Part shown: piece after piece, positions 35,699 through 47,700 of the stretch
Layout: every line of letters starts with the position of its first letter
Numbering within the stretch: position 1 is the first letter of the stretch
NCBI GenBank assembly: GCA_026018925.1
Contig: JAKSZU010000163.1
Coordinates: forward strand, 124,001 to 188,000
Reading direction: 5' to 3'
DNA length: 64,000 bases
Source: Tupaia tana
Taxonomy: Eukaryota > Chordata > Mammalia > Scandentia > Tupaiidae
Program-made: the position numbers and the translations under genes
Notes under the pieces: generated by a model
What the model saw: only the letters and a program-made list of their open reading frames with translations
Told to the model about the DNA's origin: nothing
Databases searched by the model: none

Positions 35699-37577
35699 GT
35701 GTCTCTGAGGTCTCTGTCTCTCTCTGCTCTTGTCTCTTCATTTTTTTTTGGTAATTTTTCCTTTTACGATTTTTGTAAAGGTAGAATTTCTCTCTGGCTC
35801 TCAGCTCCATCTTTTGTTTTGTTAATAAGCCCTTCTGCTCCTTTCTCCCAGGCAGGAGAGTTTAGTCATTCTCTGAGAAGTTTCCACATGGATACTGGGA
35901 ACTAGATATTTCAGGGCACAAGCCAAATGATGATTTTCTACTCATAATTCAGCCTCCAGCAAGCAAAGCTAGTGTGGTAGTGAGCCGCTCTGGCCTTCTA
36001 TCCCTGTCTCTGTGTCTCTGAGGTCTCTGTCTCTCTCTGCTCCTGTCTCCTCATTTTTTTTTGGTAATTTTTCCTTTTTACGATTTTTTTAAGGTAGAAT
36101 TTCTCTCCGGCTCTCAGCTCCATCTTTTGTTTTCTTAATAAGCCCTTCTGCTCCTTTCTCCCAGGCAGGAGAGTTGAGCCATTCTCTGAGAAGATTCCAC
36201 ATCGATACTAGGAACTAGATATTTCAGGGCACAGGCTAAATGAAGATTTTCTACTCATAATTCAGCCTCCAGCAAGCAAAGCTAGTGTGGTAGGGAGCCC
36301 CTCTGGCCTTCTATCCCTGTCTCTGTGTCTCTGAGGTCTCTGTCTCTCTCTGCTCCTGTCTCCTCATTTTTTTTGGTAATTTTTCCTTTTTACGATTTTT
36401 TTAAAGGTAGAATTTCTCTCTGGCTCTCAGCTCCATCTTTTGTTTCGTTAATAAGCCCTTCTGCTCCTTTCTCCCAGGCAGGAGAGTTGAGCCATTCTCT
36501 GAGAAGATTCCACATGGATACTGGGAACTAGATATTTCAGGGCACAGGCGAAATGAAGATTTTCTACTCATAATTCAGCCTCCAGCAAGCAAAGCTAGTG
36601 TGGTAGGGAGCCCCTCCGGCCTTCTATCCCTGTCTCTGTGTCTCTGAGGTCTCTGTCTCCATCTGCTCCTGTCTCCTCATTTTTTTTTGGTAATTTTTCT
36701 TTTCTACGACTTTTTTTAAAGGTAGAATTTCTCTCTGGCTCTCAGCTCCATCTTTTGTTTTGTTAATAAGCCCCTCTGCTCCTTTCTCTCAGGCAGGAGA
36801 GTTGAGCCATTCGCTGAGAAGATTCCACATGGATACTCGAAACTAAATATTTCAGGGCACAGGCGAAATGAATATTTTCTACTCATAATACAGCCTCCAG
36901 CAAGCAAAGCTAGTGTGGTAGGGAGCCCCTCTGGCCTTCTATCCCTGTCTCTGTGTCTCTGAGGTCTCTGTCTCTCTCTGCTCTTGTCTCCTCATTTTTT
37001 TTTGGTAATTTTTCCTTTTAAGATTTTTTTAAAGGTAGAATTTCTCTCTGGCTCTCAGCTCCATCTTTTGATTTGTTAAGAAGCCCTTCCTGTCCTTTCT
37101 CCAAGGCAGGAGAGTTGAGCCATTCTCTGAGAAGATTCCACATGGATACTCGGAACTAGATATTTCAGGGCACAGGGGAAATTAAGATTTTCTACTCATA
37201 ATTCAGCCTCCAGCAAGCAAAGCTAGTGTGGTAGGGAGCCCCTCTGGCCTTCTATCCCTGTCTCTGTGTCTCTGAGGTCTCTGTATCTCCCTACTCCTGT
37301 CTCATTTTTTTTGTGGTAATTTTTCCTTTTTACGATTTTTTTAAAGGTAGAATTTCTCTCTGGCTCTCAGCTCCATCTTTTGTTTTGTTAATAAGCCCTT
37401 CTGCTCCTTTCTCCCAGGCAGGAGAGTTGAGCCATTCTCTGAGAAGATTCCACATGGATACTAGGAACTAGATATTTCAGGGCACAGGCGAAATGAAGAT
37501 TTTCTACTCATAATTCAGCCTCCAGCAAGCAAAGCTAGTGTGGTAGGGAGCCCCTCTGGCCTTCTATCCCTGTCTCT
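35699..37577 (+). repeat. Near-identical tandem module H-I-J-C-D-E/I, copy 1 (1879 bp)
   Basis: Shares with the next 1879 bp a set of private bases found nowhere else: cacaagccaaatg in H, catcgatactagg in I, ccctccggcc at the J/C junction, atactcgaaactaaatat in C, and an E unit with an atactaggaac tail. I compared H and I base by base and saw no difference. Of the block-scale repeats this looks like the youngest in the window. Confidence 0.92.
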
Positions 37578-39456
37578 GTGTCTCTGAGGTCTCTGTCTCT
37601 CTCTGCTCTTGTCTCTTCATTTTTTTTTGGTAATTTTTCCTTTTACGATTTTTGTAAAGGTAGAATTTCTCTCTGGCTCTCAGCTCCATCTTTTGTTTTG
37701 TTAATAAGCCCTTCTGCTCCTTTCTCCCAGGCAGGAGAGTTTAGTCATTCTCTGAGAAGTTTCCACATGGATACTGGGAACTAGATATTTCAGGGCACAA
37801 GCCAAATGATGATTTTCTACTCATAATTCAGCCTCCAGCAAGCAAAGCTAGTGTGGTAGTGAGCCGCTCTGGCCTTCTATCCCTGTCTCTGTGTCTCTGA
37901 GGTCTCTGTCTCTCTCTGCTCCTGTCTCCTCATTTTTTTTTGGTAATTTTTCCTTTTTACGATTTTTTTAAGGTAGAATTTCTCTCCGGCTCTCAGCTCC
38001 ATCTTTTGTTTTCTTAATAAGCCCTTCTGCTCCTTTCTCCCAGGCAGGAGAGTTGAGCCATTCTCTGAGAAGATTCCACATCGATACTAGGAACTAGATA
38101 TTTCAGGGCACAGGCTAAATGAAGATTTTCTACTCATAATTCAGCCTCCAGCAAGCAAAGCTAGTGTGGTAGGGAGCCCCTCTGGCCTTCTATCCCTGTC
38201 TCTGTGTCTCTGAGGTCTCTGTCTCTCTCTGCTCCTGTCTCCTCATTTTTTTTGGTAATTTTTCCTTTTTACGATTTTTTTAAAGGTAGAATTTCTCTCT
38301 GGCTCTCAGCTCCATCTTTTGTTTCGTTAATAAGCCCTTCTGCTCCTTTCTCCCAGGCAGGAGAGTTGAGCCATTCTCTGAGAAGATTCCACATGGATAC
38401 TGGGAACTAGATATTTCAGGGCACAGGCGAAATGAAGATTTTCTACTCATAATTCAGCCTCCAGCAAGCAAAGCTAGTGTGGTAGGGAGCCCCTCCGGCC
38501 TTCTATCCCTGTCTCTGTGTCTCTGAGGTCTCTGTCTCCATCTGCTCCTGTCTCCTCATTTTTTTTTGGTAATTTTTCTTTTCTACGACTTTTTTTAAAG
38601 GTAGAATTTCTCTCTGGCTCTCAGCTCCATCTTTTGTTTTGTTAATAAGCCCCTCTGCTCCTTTCTCTCAGGCAGGAGAGTTGAGCCATTCGCTGAGAAG
38701 ATTCCACATGGATACTCGAAACTAAATATTTCAGGGCACAGGCGAAATGAATATTTTCTACTCATAATACAGCCTCCAGCAAGCAAAGCTAGTGTGGTAG
38801 GGAGCCCCTCTGGCCTTCTATCCCTGTCTCTGTGTCTCTGAGGTCTCTGTCTCTCTCTGCTCTTGTCTCCTCATTTTTTTTTGGTAATTTTTCCTTTTAA
38901 GATTTTTTTAAAGGTAGAATTTCTCTCTGGCTCTCAGCTCCATCTTTTGATTTGTTAAGAAGCCCTTCCTGTCCTTTCTCCAAGGCAGGAGAGTTGAGCC
39001 ATTCTCTGAGAAGATTCCACATGGATACTCGGAACTAGATATTTCAGGGCACAGGGGAAATTAAGATTTTCTACTCATAATTCAGCCTCCAGCAAGCAAA
39101 GCTAGTGTGGTAGGGAGCCCCTCTGGCCTTCTATCCCTGTCTCTGTGTCTCTGAGGTCTCTGTATCTCCCTACTCCTGTCTCATTTTTTTTGTGGTAATT
39201 TTTCCTTTTTACGATTTTTTTAAAGGTAGAATTTCTCTCTGGCTCTCAGCTCCATCTTTTGTTTTGTTAATAAGCCCTTCTGCTCCTTTCTCCCAGGCAG
39301 GAGAGTTGAGCCATTCTCTGAGAAGATTCCACATGGATACTAGGAACTAGATATTTCAGGGCACAGGCGAAATGAAGATTTTCTACTCATAATTCAGCCT
39401 CCAGCAAGCAAAGCTAGTGTGGTAGGGAGCCCCTCTGGCCTTCTATACCTGTCTCT
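37578..39456 (+). repeat. Near-identical tandem module H-I-J-C-D-E/I, copy 2 (1879 bp)
   Basis: Exact offset of 1879 bp from the previous module for H, J and C. The E unit at 39145 is the last member of the C-D-E cassette in the window; from here to the right edge no C, D or E unit is seen, apart from E-like heads (E') and one E-like tail at 48524. Confidence 0.92.
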
Positions 39457-40082
39457 GTGTCTCTGAGGTCTCTGTCTCTCTCTGCTCCTGTCTCCTCATT
39501 TTTTTTGGTAATTTTTCCTTTTTACGATTTTTTTAAAGGTAGAATTTCTCTCTGGCTCTCAGCTCCATCTTTTGTTTTGTTAATAAGCCCTTCTGCTCCT
39601 TTCTCTCAGGTAGGAGAGTTGAGCCATTCTCTGAGAAGATTCCACGTGGATACTGGGAACTAGATATTTCAGGGCACAGGCGAAATGAAGATTTTCTACT
39701 CATAATTCAGCCTCCAGCAAGCAAAGCTAGTGTGGTAGGGAGCCCCTCTGGCCTTCTGTCCCTGTCTCTGTGTCTCTGAGGTCTCTGTCTCTCTCTGCTC
39801 CTGTCTCCTCATTTTTTTTGGTAATTTTTCCTTTTTACGATTTTTTTAAAGGTAGAATTTCTCTCTGGCTCTCAGCTCCATCTTTTGTTTTGTTAATAAG
39901 CCCTTCTGCTCCTTTCTCCCAGGCAGGAGAGTTTAGTCATTCTCTGAGAAGTTTCCACATGGATACTGGGAACTAGATATTTCAGGGCACAGGCCAAATG
40001 ATGATTTTCTACTCATAATTCAGCCTCCAGCAAGCAAAGCTAGTGTGGTAGTGAGCCGCTCTGTCCTTCTATCCCTGTCTCT
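39457..40082 (+). repeat. Transition units between left and right variant sets
   Basis: Two near-consensus units. 39457 has tctctcaggtagg and a private ccacgtgg. 39770 has a consensus head and an H/Y-like tail (gagtttagtcattc, caggccaaatgatg), matching the second half of the unit at 44463. The left edge of the 15-unit repeat therefore probably falls inside this unit. Confidence 0.82.
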
Positions 40083-40703
40083 GTGTCTCTGAGGTCTCTG
40101 TCTCTCTCTGCTCCTGTCTCCTCCAATTTTTTTGTAATTTTTCCTTTTTACGATTTTTTTAAATGTAGAATTTCTCTCTGGCTCTCAGCTCCATCTTTTG
40201 TTTTGTTAATAAGCCCTTCTGCTCCTTTCTCCCAGGCAGGAGAGTTGAGCCATTCTCTGAGAAGATTCCACATGGATGCTGGGAACTATATTTCAGGGCA
40301 CAGGCGAAATGAAGATTTTCTACTCATAATTCAGCCTCCAGCAAGCAAAGCTAGTGTGGTAGAGAGCCCCTCTGGCCTTCTATCCCTGTCTCTGTGTCTC
40401 TGAGGTCTCTGTATCTCTCTGCTCCTGTCTCATTTTTTGTGGTAATTTTTCCTTTTTACGATTTTTTTAAAGGTAGAATTTCTCTCTGGCTCTCAGCTCC
40501 ATCTTTTGTTTTGTTAATAAGCCCTTCTGCTCCTTTCTCCCAGGCAGGAGAGTTGAGCCATTCTCTGAGAATATTCCACATGGATACTGGGAACTAGATA
40601 TTTCAGGGCACAGGCGAAATGAAGATTTTCTACTCATAATTCAGCCTCCAGCAAGCAAAGCTAGTGTGGTAGGGAGCCCCTCTGGCCTTCTATCCCTGTC
40701 TCT
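40083..40703 (+). repeat. Unit types Q and E'
   Basis: Q (40083, 311 bp): ctcctccaatttttttgta, ttaaatgtag and the deleted tail gatgctgggaactatattt. E' (40394, 310 bp): tatctctctgctcctgtc, then cattttttgtgg, preceded by gtagagagcc. Q returns at 44777; E' at 28503, 45088 and 50401. Every E' follows a unit carrying the deleted tail. Confidence 0.9.
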
Positions 40704-41642
40704 GTGTCTCTGTGGTCTCTGTCCCTCTCTGCACTTGTCTCCTCATTTTTTTTTGGTAGTTTTTCCTTTTACGATTTTTTTAAAGGTAGAATTTCTCTCT
40801 GGCTCTCAGCTCCATCTTTTGTTTTGTTAATAAGCCCTTCTGCTCCTTTCTCCCAGGCAGGAGAGTTGAGCCATTCTCTGAGAAGTTTCCACATGGATAC
40901 TGGGAACTAGATATTTCAGGGCACAGGCGAAATGAAGATTTTCTACTCATAATTCAGCCTCGAGCAAGCAAACCTAGTGTGGTAGGGAGCCCCTCTGGCC
41001 TTCTATCCCTGTCTCTGTGTCTCTGAGGTCTCTGTCTCTCTCTGCTCTTGTCTCTTCATTTTTTTTTGGTAATTTTTCCTTTTACGATTTTTGTAAAGGT
41101 AGAATTTCTCTCTGGCTCTCAGCTCCATCTTTTGTTTTGTTAATAAGCCCTTCTGCTCCTTTCTCCCAGGCAGGAGAGTTTAGCCATTCTCTGAGAAGTT
41201 TCCACATGGATACTGGGAACTAGATATTTCAGGGCACAGGCCAACTGATGATTTTCTACTCATAATTCAGCCTCCAGCAAGCAAAGCTAGTGTGGTAGTG
41301 AGCCGCTCTGGCCTTCTATCCCTGTCTCTGTGTCTCTGAGGTCTCTGTCTCTCTCTGCTCCTGTCTCCTCCTATTTTTTTGGTAATTTTTCCTTTTTACG
41401 ATTTTTTTAAGGTAGAATTTCTCTCTGGCTCTCAGCCCCATCTTTTGTTTTCTTAATAAGCCCTTCTGCTCCTTTCTCCCAGGCAGGAGAGTTGAGCCAT
41501 TCTCTGAGAAGATTCCACATGGATACTAGGAACTAGATATTTCAGGGCACAGGCGAAATGAAGATTTTCTACTCATAATTCAGCCTCCAGCAAGCCAAGC
41601 TAGTGTGGTAGGGAGCCCCTCTGGCCTTCTATCCCTGTCTCT

Positions 41643-43835
41643 GTGTCTCTGAGGTCTCTGTCTCTCTCTGCTCCTGTCTCCTCATTTTTTTTGGTAATTT
41701 TTCCTTTTTACGATTTTTTTGAAGGTAGAATTTCTCTCTGGCTCTCAGCTCCATCTTTTGTTTTGTTAATAAGCCCTTCTGCTCCTTTCTCCCAGGCAGG
41801 AGAGTTGAGCCATTCTCTGAGAAGATTCCACATGGATACTGGGAACTAGATATTTCAGGGCACAGGCGAAATGAAGATTTTCTACTCATAATTCAGCCTC
41901 CAGCAAGCAAAGCTAGTGTGGTAGGGAGCCCCTCTGGCCTTCTATCCCTGTCTCTGTGTCTCTGAGGTCTCTGTCTCTCTCTGCTCCTGTCTCCTCCTAT
42001 TTTTTTGGTAATTTTTCCTTTTTACGATTTTTTTAAATGTAGAATTTCTCTCTGGCTCTCAGCTCCATCTTTTGTTTTGTTAATAAGCCCTTCTGCTCCT
42101 TTCTCCCAGGCAGGAGAGTTGAGCCATTCTCTGAGAAGATTCCACATGGATACTGGGAACTAGATATTTCAGGGCACAGGCGAAATGAAGATTTTCTACT
42201 CATAATTCAGCCTCCAGCAAGCAAAGCTAGTGTGGTAGGGAGCCCCTCTGGCCTTCTGTCCCTGTCTCTGTGTCTCTGAGGTCTCTGTCTCTCTCTGCTC
42301 CTGTCTCCTCATTTTTTTTTGGTAATTTTTCCTTTTTACGATTTTTTTAAAGGTAGAATTTCTCTCTGGCTCTCAGCTCCATCTTTTGTTTTGTTAATAA
42401 GCCCTTCTGCTCCTTTCTCCCAGGCAGGAGAGTTGAGCCATTCTCTGAGAAGATTCCACATGGATACTGGGAACGAGATATTTCAGGGCACAGGCGAAAT
42501 GAAGATTTTCTTCTCATAATTCAGCCTCCAGCAAGCAAAGCTAGTGTGGTAGGGAGCCCCTTTGGCCTTCTATCCCTGTCTCTGTGTCTCTGAGGTCTCT
42601 GTCTCTCTCTGCTCCTGTCTCCTCATTTTTTTTGGTAATTTTTCCTTTTTACGGTTTTTTTAAAGGTAGAATTTCTCTCTGGCTCTCAGCTCCATCTTTT
42701 GTTTTGTTAATAAGCCCTTCTGCTCCTTTGTCCCAGGCAGGAGAGTTGAGCCATTCTCTGAGAAGATTCCACATGGATACTGGGAACTAGATATTTCAGG
42801 GCACAGGCAAAATGAATATTTTCTACTCATAATTCAGACTCTAGCAAGCAAAGCTAGTGTGGTAGGGAGCCCCTCTGGCCTTCTATCACTGTCTCTGTGT
42901 CTCTGAGGTCTCTGTCTCTCTCTGCTATTGTCTCCTCATTTTTTTTTTGGTAATTTTTCCTTTTTACGATTTTTTAAAGGAACAATTTCTCTCTGGCTCT
43001 CAGCTCTATGTTTTGATTTGTTAATAAGCCCTTCTGCTCCTTTCTCCCAGGCAGGAGAGTTTAGCCATTCTCTGAGAAGATTCCACATGGATGCTGGGAA
43101 CTATATTTCAGGGCACAGGCGAAATGAAGATTTTCTACTCATAATTCAGCCTCCAGCAAGCAAAGCTATGGTGGTAGGGAGCCCCTCTGGCCTTCTATCA
43201 CTGTCTCTGTGTCTCTGAGGTCTCTGTCTCTCTCTGCTCCTGTCTCCTCATTTTTTTTGGTAATTTTTTCTTTTTACGATTTTTTTAAAGGTAGAATTTC
43301 TCTCTGGCTCTCAGCTCCATCTTTTGTTTTGTTAATAAGCCCTTCTGCTCCTTTCTCCCAGGCAGGAGAGTTGAGCCATTCTCTGAGAAGATTCCACATG
43401 GATACCGGGAACTAGGTATTTCAGGGCACAGGCGAAATGAAGATTTTCTACTCATAATTCAGCTTCCAGCAAGCAAAGCTAGTGTGGTAGGGAGCCCCTC
43501 TGGCCTTCTATCCCTGTCTCTGTGTCTCTGAGGTCTCTGTCTCTCTCTTCTCCTGTATACACAAATTTTTTTGGTAATTTTTCCTTTTTACGATTTTTTT
43601 AAAAGTAGAATTTCTCTCTGGCTCTCAGCTCCATCTTTTGTTTTGTTAATAAGACCTTCTGCTCCTTTCTCCCAGGCAGGAGAGTTGACCCATTCTCTGA
43701 GAAGATTCCACATGGATACTGGGAACTAGATATTTCAGGGCACATGCGAAATGAAGATTTTCTACTCATAATTCAGCCTCCAGCAAGCAAAGCTAGTGTG
43801 GTAGGGAGCCCCTCTGGCCTTCTATCCCTGTCTCT
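41643..43835 (+). repeat. Unit types R, S, T, U, V, W, X
   Basis: R (41643): tttttttgaagg. S (41956): cctcctattttt with aaatgtag. T (42270): tgggaacgagatatt and ttcttctcat. U (42584): cctttggcc and tttacggttt. V (42897): ctgctattgtctcc, aggaacaattt, ctctatgttttgat and the deleted tail. W (43209): gataccgggaactaggtat. X (43522): ctcctgtatacacaaattt, aaaagtagaa and aagaccttctgc. All recur in copy 2 in the same order. Confidence 0.9.
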
Positions 43836-44776
43836 GTGTCTCTGAGGTCTCTGTCTCTCTCTGCTCCTGTCTCCTCATTTTTTTTGGTAATTTTTCCTTT
43901 TTACGATTTTTTTAAAGGTAGAATTTCTCTCTGGCTCTCAGCTCCATCTTTTGTTTTGTTAATAAGCCCTTCTGCTCCTTTCTCCCAGGCAGGAGATTTG
44001 AGCCATTCTCTGAGAAGTTTCCACATGGATACTGGGAACTAGATATTTCAGGGCACAGGCGAAATGAAGATTTTCTACTCATAATTGAACCTCCAGCAAG
44101 CAAAGCTAGTGTGGTAGGGAGCCTCTCTGGCCTTCTATCCCTGTCTCTGTGTCTCAGAGGTCTCTGTCTCTCTCTGCTCCTGTCTCCTCCTATTTTTTTG
44201 GTAATTTTTCCTTTTTACGATTTTTTTAAAGGTAGAATTTCTCTCTGGCTCTCAGCTCCATCTTTTGTTTTGTTAATAAGCCCTTCTGCTCCTTTCTCCC
44301 AGGCAGGAGAGTTGAGCCATTCTCTGAGAAGATTCCACATGGATACTGGGAACTAGATATTTCAGGTCACAGGCAAAATGAAGATTTTCTACTCATAATT
44401 CAGCCTCCAGCAAGCAAAGCTAGTGTGGTAGGGAGCCCCTCTGGCCTTCTATCCCTGTCTCTGTGTCTCTGAGGTCTCTGTCTGTCTCTGGTCCTGTCTC
44501 CTCATTTTTTTTTGGTAATTTTTCCTTTTTACGATTTTTTTAAAGGTAGAATTTCTCTCTGGCTCTCAGCTCCATCTTTTGTTTTGTTAATAAGCCCTTC
44601 TGCTCCTTTCTCCCAGGCAGGAGAGTTTAGTCATTCTCTGAGAAGTTTCCACATGGATACTGGGAACTAGATATTTCAGGGCACAGGCCAAATGATGATT
44701 TTCTACTCATAATTCAGCCTCCAGCAAGCAAAGCTAGTGTGGTAGTGAGCCGCTCTGGCCTTCTATCCCTGTCTCT

Positions 44777-47700
44777 GTGTCTCTGAGGTCTCTGTCTCTC
44801 TGTGCTCCTGTCTCCTCCAATTTTTTTGTAATTTTTCCTTTTTACGATTTTTTTAAATGTAGAATTTCTCTCTGGCTCTCAGCTCCATCTTTTGTTTTGT
44901 TAATAAGCCCTTCTGCTCCTTTCTCCCAGGCAGGAGAGTTGAGCCATTCTCTGAGAAGATTCCACATGGATGCTGGGAACTATATTTCAGGGCACAGGCG
45001 AAATGAAGATTTTCTACTCATAATTCAGCCTCCAGCAAGCAAAGCTAGTGTGGTAGAGAGCCCCTCTGGCCTTCTATCCCTGTCTCTGTGTCTCTGAGGT
45101 CTCTGTATCTCTCTGCTCCTGTCTCATTTTTTGTGGTAATTTTTCCTTTTTACGATTTTTTTAAAGGTAGAATTTCTCTCTGGCTCTCAGCTCCATCTTT
45201 TGTTTTGTTAATAAGCCCTTCTGCTCCTTTCTCCCAGGCAGGAGGGTTGAGCCATTCTCTGAGAAGATTCCACATGGATACTGGGAACTAGATATTTCAG
45301 GGCACAGGCGAAATGAAGATTTTCTACTCATAATTCAGCCTCCAGCAAGCAAAGCTAGTGTGGTAGGGAGCCCCTCTGGCCTTCTATCCCTGTCTCTGTG
45401 TCTCTGTGGTCTCTGTCCCTCTCTGCACTTGTCTCCTCATTTTTTTTTGGTAGTTTTTCCTTTTACGATTTTTTTAAAGGTAGAATTTCTCTCTGGCTCT
45501 CAGCTCCATCTTTTGCTTTGTTAATAAGCCCTTCTGCTCCTTTCTCCCAGGCAGGAGAGTTGAGCCATTCTCTGAGAAGTTTCCACATGGATACTGGGAA
45601 CTAGATATTTCAGGGCACAGGCGAAATGAAGATTTTCTACTCATAATTCAGCCTCGAGCAAGCAAACCTAGTGTGGTAGGGAGCCCCTCTGGCCTTCTAT
45701 CCCTGTCTCTGTGTCTCTGAGGTCTCTGTCTCTCTCTGCTCTTGTCTCTTCATTTTTTTTTGGTAATTTTTCCTTTTACGATTTTTGTAAAGGTAGAATT
45801 TCTCTCTGGCTCTCAGCTCCATCTTTTGTTTTGTTAATAAGCCCTTCTGCTCCTTTCTCCCAGGCAGGAGAGTTTAGCCATTCTCTGAGAAGTTTCCACA
45901 TGGATACTGGGAACTAGATATTTCAGGGCACAGGCCAACTGATGATTTTCTACTCATAATTCAGCCTCCAGCAAGCAAAGCTAGTGTGGTAGTGAGCCGC
46001 TCTGGCCTTCTATCCCTGTCTCTGTGTCTCTGAGGTCTCTGTCTCTCTCTGCTCCTGTCTCCTCCTATTTTTTTGGTAATTTTTCCTTTTTACGATTTTT
46101 TTAAGGTAGAATTTCTCTCTGGCTCTCAGCTCCATCTTTTGTTTTCTTATTAAGCCCTTCTGCTCCTTTCTCCCAGGCAGGAGAGTTGAGCCATTCTCTG
46201 AGAAGATTCCACATGGATACTAGGAACTAGATATTTCAGGGCACAGGCGAAATGAAGATTTTCTACTCATAATTCAGCCTCCAGCAAGCCAAGCTAGTGT
46301 GGTAGGGAGCCCCTCTGGCCTTCTATCCCTGTCTCTGTGTCTCTGAGGTCTCTGTCTCTTTCTGCTCCTGTCTTCAATTTTTTTGGTAATTTTTCCTTTT
46401 TACGATTTTTTTGAAGGTAGAATTTCTCTCTGGCTCTCAGCTCCATCTTTTGTTTTGTTAATAAGCCCTTCTGCTCCTTTCTCCCAGGCAGGAGAGTTGA
46501 GCCATTCTCTGAGAAGATTCCACATGGATACTGGGAACTAGATATTTCAGGGCACAGGCGAAATGAAGATTTTCTACTCATAATTCAGCCTCCAGCAAGC
46601 AAAGCTAGTGTGGTAGGGAGCCCCTCTGGCCTTCTATCCCTGTCTCTGTGTCTCTGAGGTCTCTGTCTCTCTCTGCTCCTGTCTCCTCCTATTTTTTTGG
46701 TAATTTTTCCTTTTTACGATTTTTTTAAATGTAGAATTTCTCTCTGGCTCTCAGCTCCATCTTTTGTTTTGTTAATAAGCCCTTCTGCTCCTTTCTCCCA
46801 GGCAGGAGAGTTGAGCCATTCTCTGAGAAGATTCCACATGGATACTGGGAACTAGATATTTCAGGGCACAGGCGAAATGAAGATTTTCTACTCATAATTC
46901 AGCCTCCAGCGAGCAAAGCTAGTGTGGTAGGGAGCCCCTCTGGCCTTCTGTCCCTGTCTCTGTGTCTCTGAGGTCTCTGTCTCTCTCTGCTCCTGTCTCC
47001 TCATTTTTTTTTGGTAATTTTTCCTTTTTACGATTTTTTTAAAGGTAGAATTTCTCTCTGGCTCTCAGCTCCATCTTTTGTTTTGTTAATAAGCCCTTCT
47101 GCTCCTTTCTCCCAGGCAGGAGAGTTGAGCCATTCTCTGAGAAGATTCCACATGGATACTTGGAACGAGATATTTCAGGGCACAGGCGAAATGAAGATTT
47201 TCTTCTCATAATTCAGCCTCCAGCAAGCAAAGCTAGTGTGGTAGGGAGCCCCTTTGGCCTTCTATCCCTGTCTCTGTGTCTCTGAGGTCTCTGTCTCTCT
47301 CTGCTCCTGTCTCCTCATTTTTTTTGGTAATTTTTCCTTTTTACGGTTTTTTTAAAGGTAGAATTTCTCTCTGGCTCTCAGCTCCATCTTTTGTTTTGTT
47401 AATAAGCCCTTCTGCTCCTTTCTCCCAGGCAGGAGAGTTGAGCCATTCTCTGAGAAGATTCCACATGGATACTGGGAACTAGATATTTCAGGGCACAGGC
47501 AAAATGAATATTTTCTACTCATAATTAAGACTCTAGCAAGCAAAGCTAGTGTGGTAGGGAGCCCCTCTGGCCTTCTCTCACTGTCTCTGTGTCTCTGAGG
47601 TCTCTGTCTCTCTCTGCTATTGTCTCCTCATTTTTTTTTGGTAATTTTTCCTTTTTACGATTTTTTAAAGGAACAATTTCTCTCTGGCTCTCAGCTCTAT

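Larger units (their letters stand above)
40083..44776 (+). repeat. 15-unit higher-order repeat, copy 1 (4694 bp)
   Basis: Order Q-E'-O-H-K-R-S-T-U-V-W-X-B-K'-Y, then Q again at 44777. Offsets to copy 2 shrink slightly from 4694 (Q to H) to 4692 (T, U, V) and 4691 (W, X) through small indels. K' (44149) has gtctcagaggtc and cctcctattttt. Y (44463) has ctgtctgtctctggtcc and an H-like tail. Confidence 0.9.

Noticed and set aside
35699-39456. Assembly artefact as explanation for the near-identical 1879-bp copies
   Set aside because: Cannot be excluded from sequence alone, but the flanks differ (a G tail before copy 1, an E/I tail before copy 2), which fits a real tandem duplication. Kept as a finding with read depth as the check.
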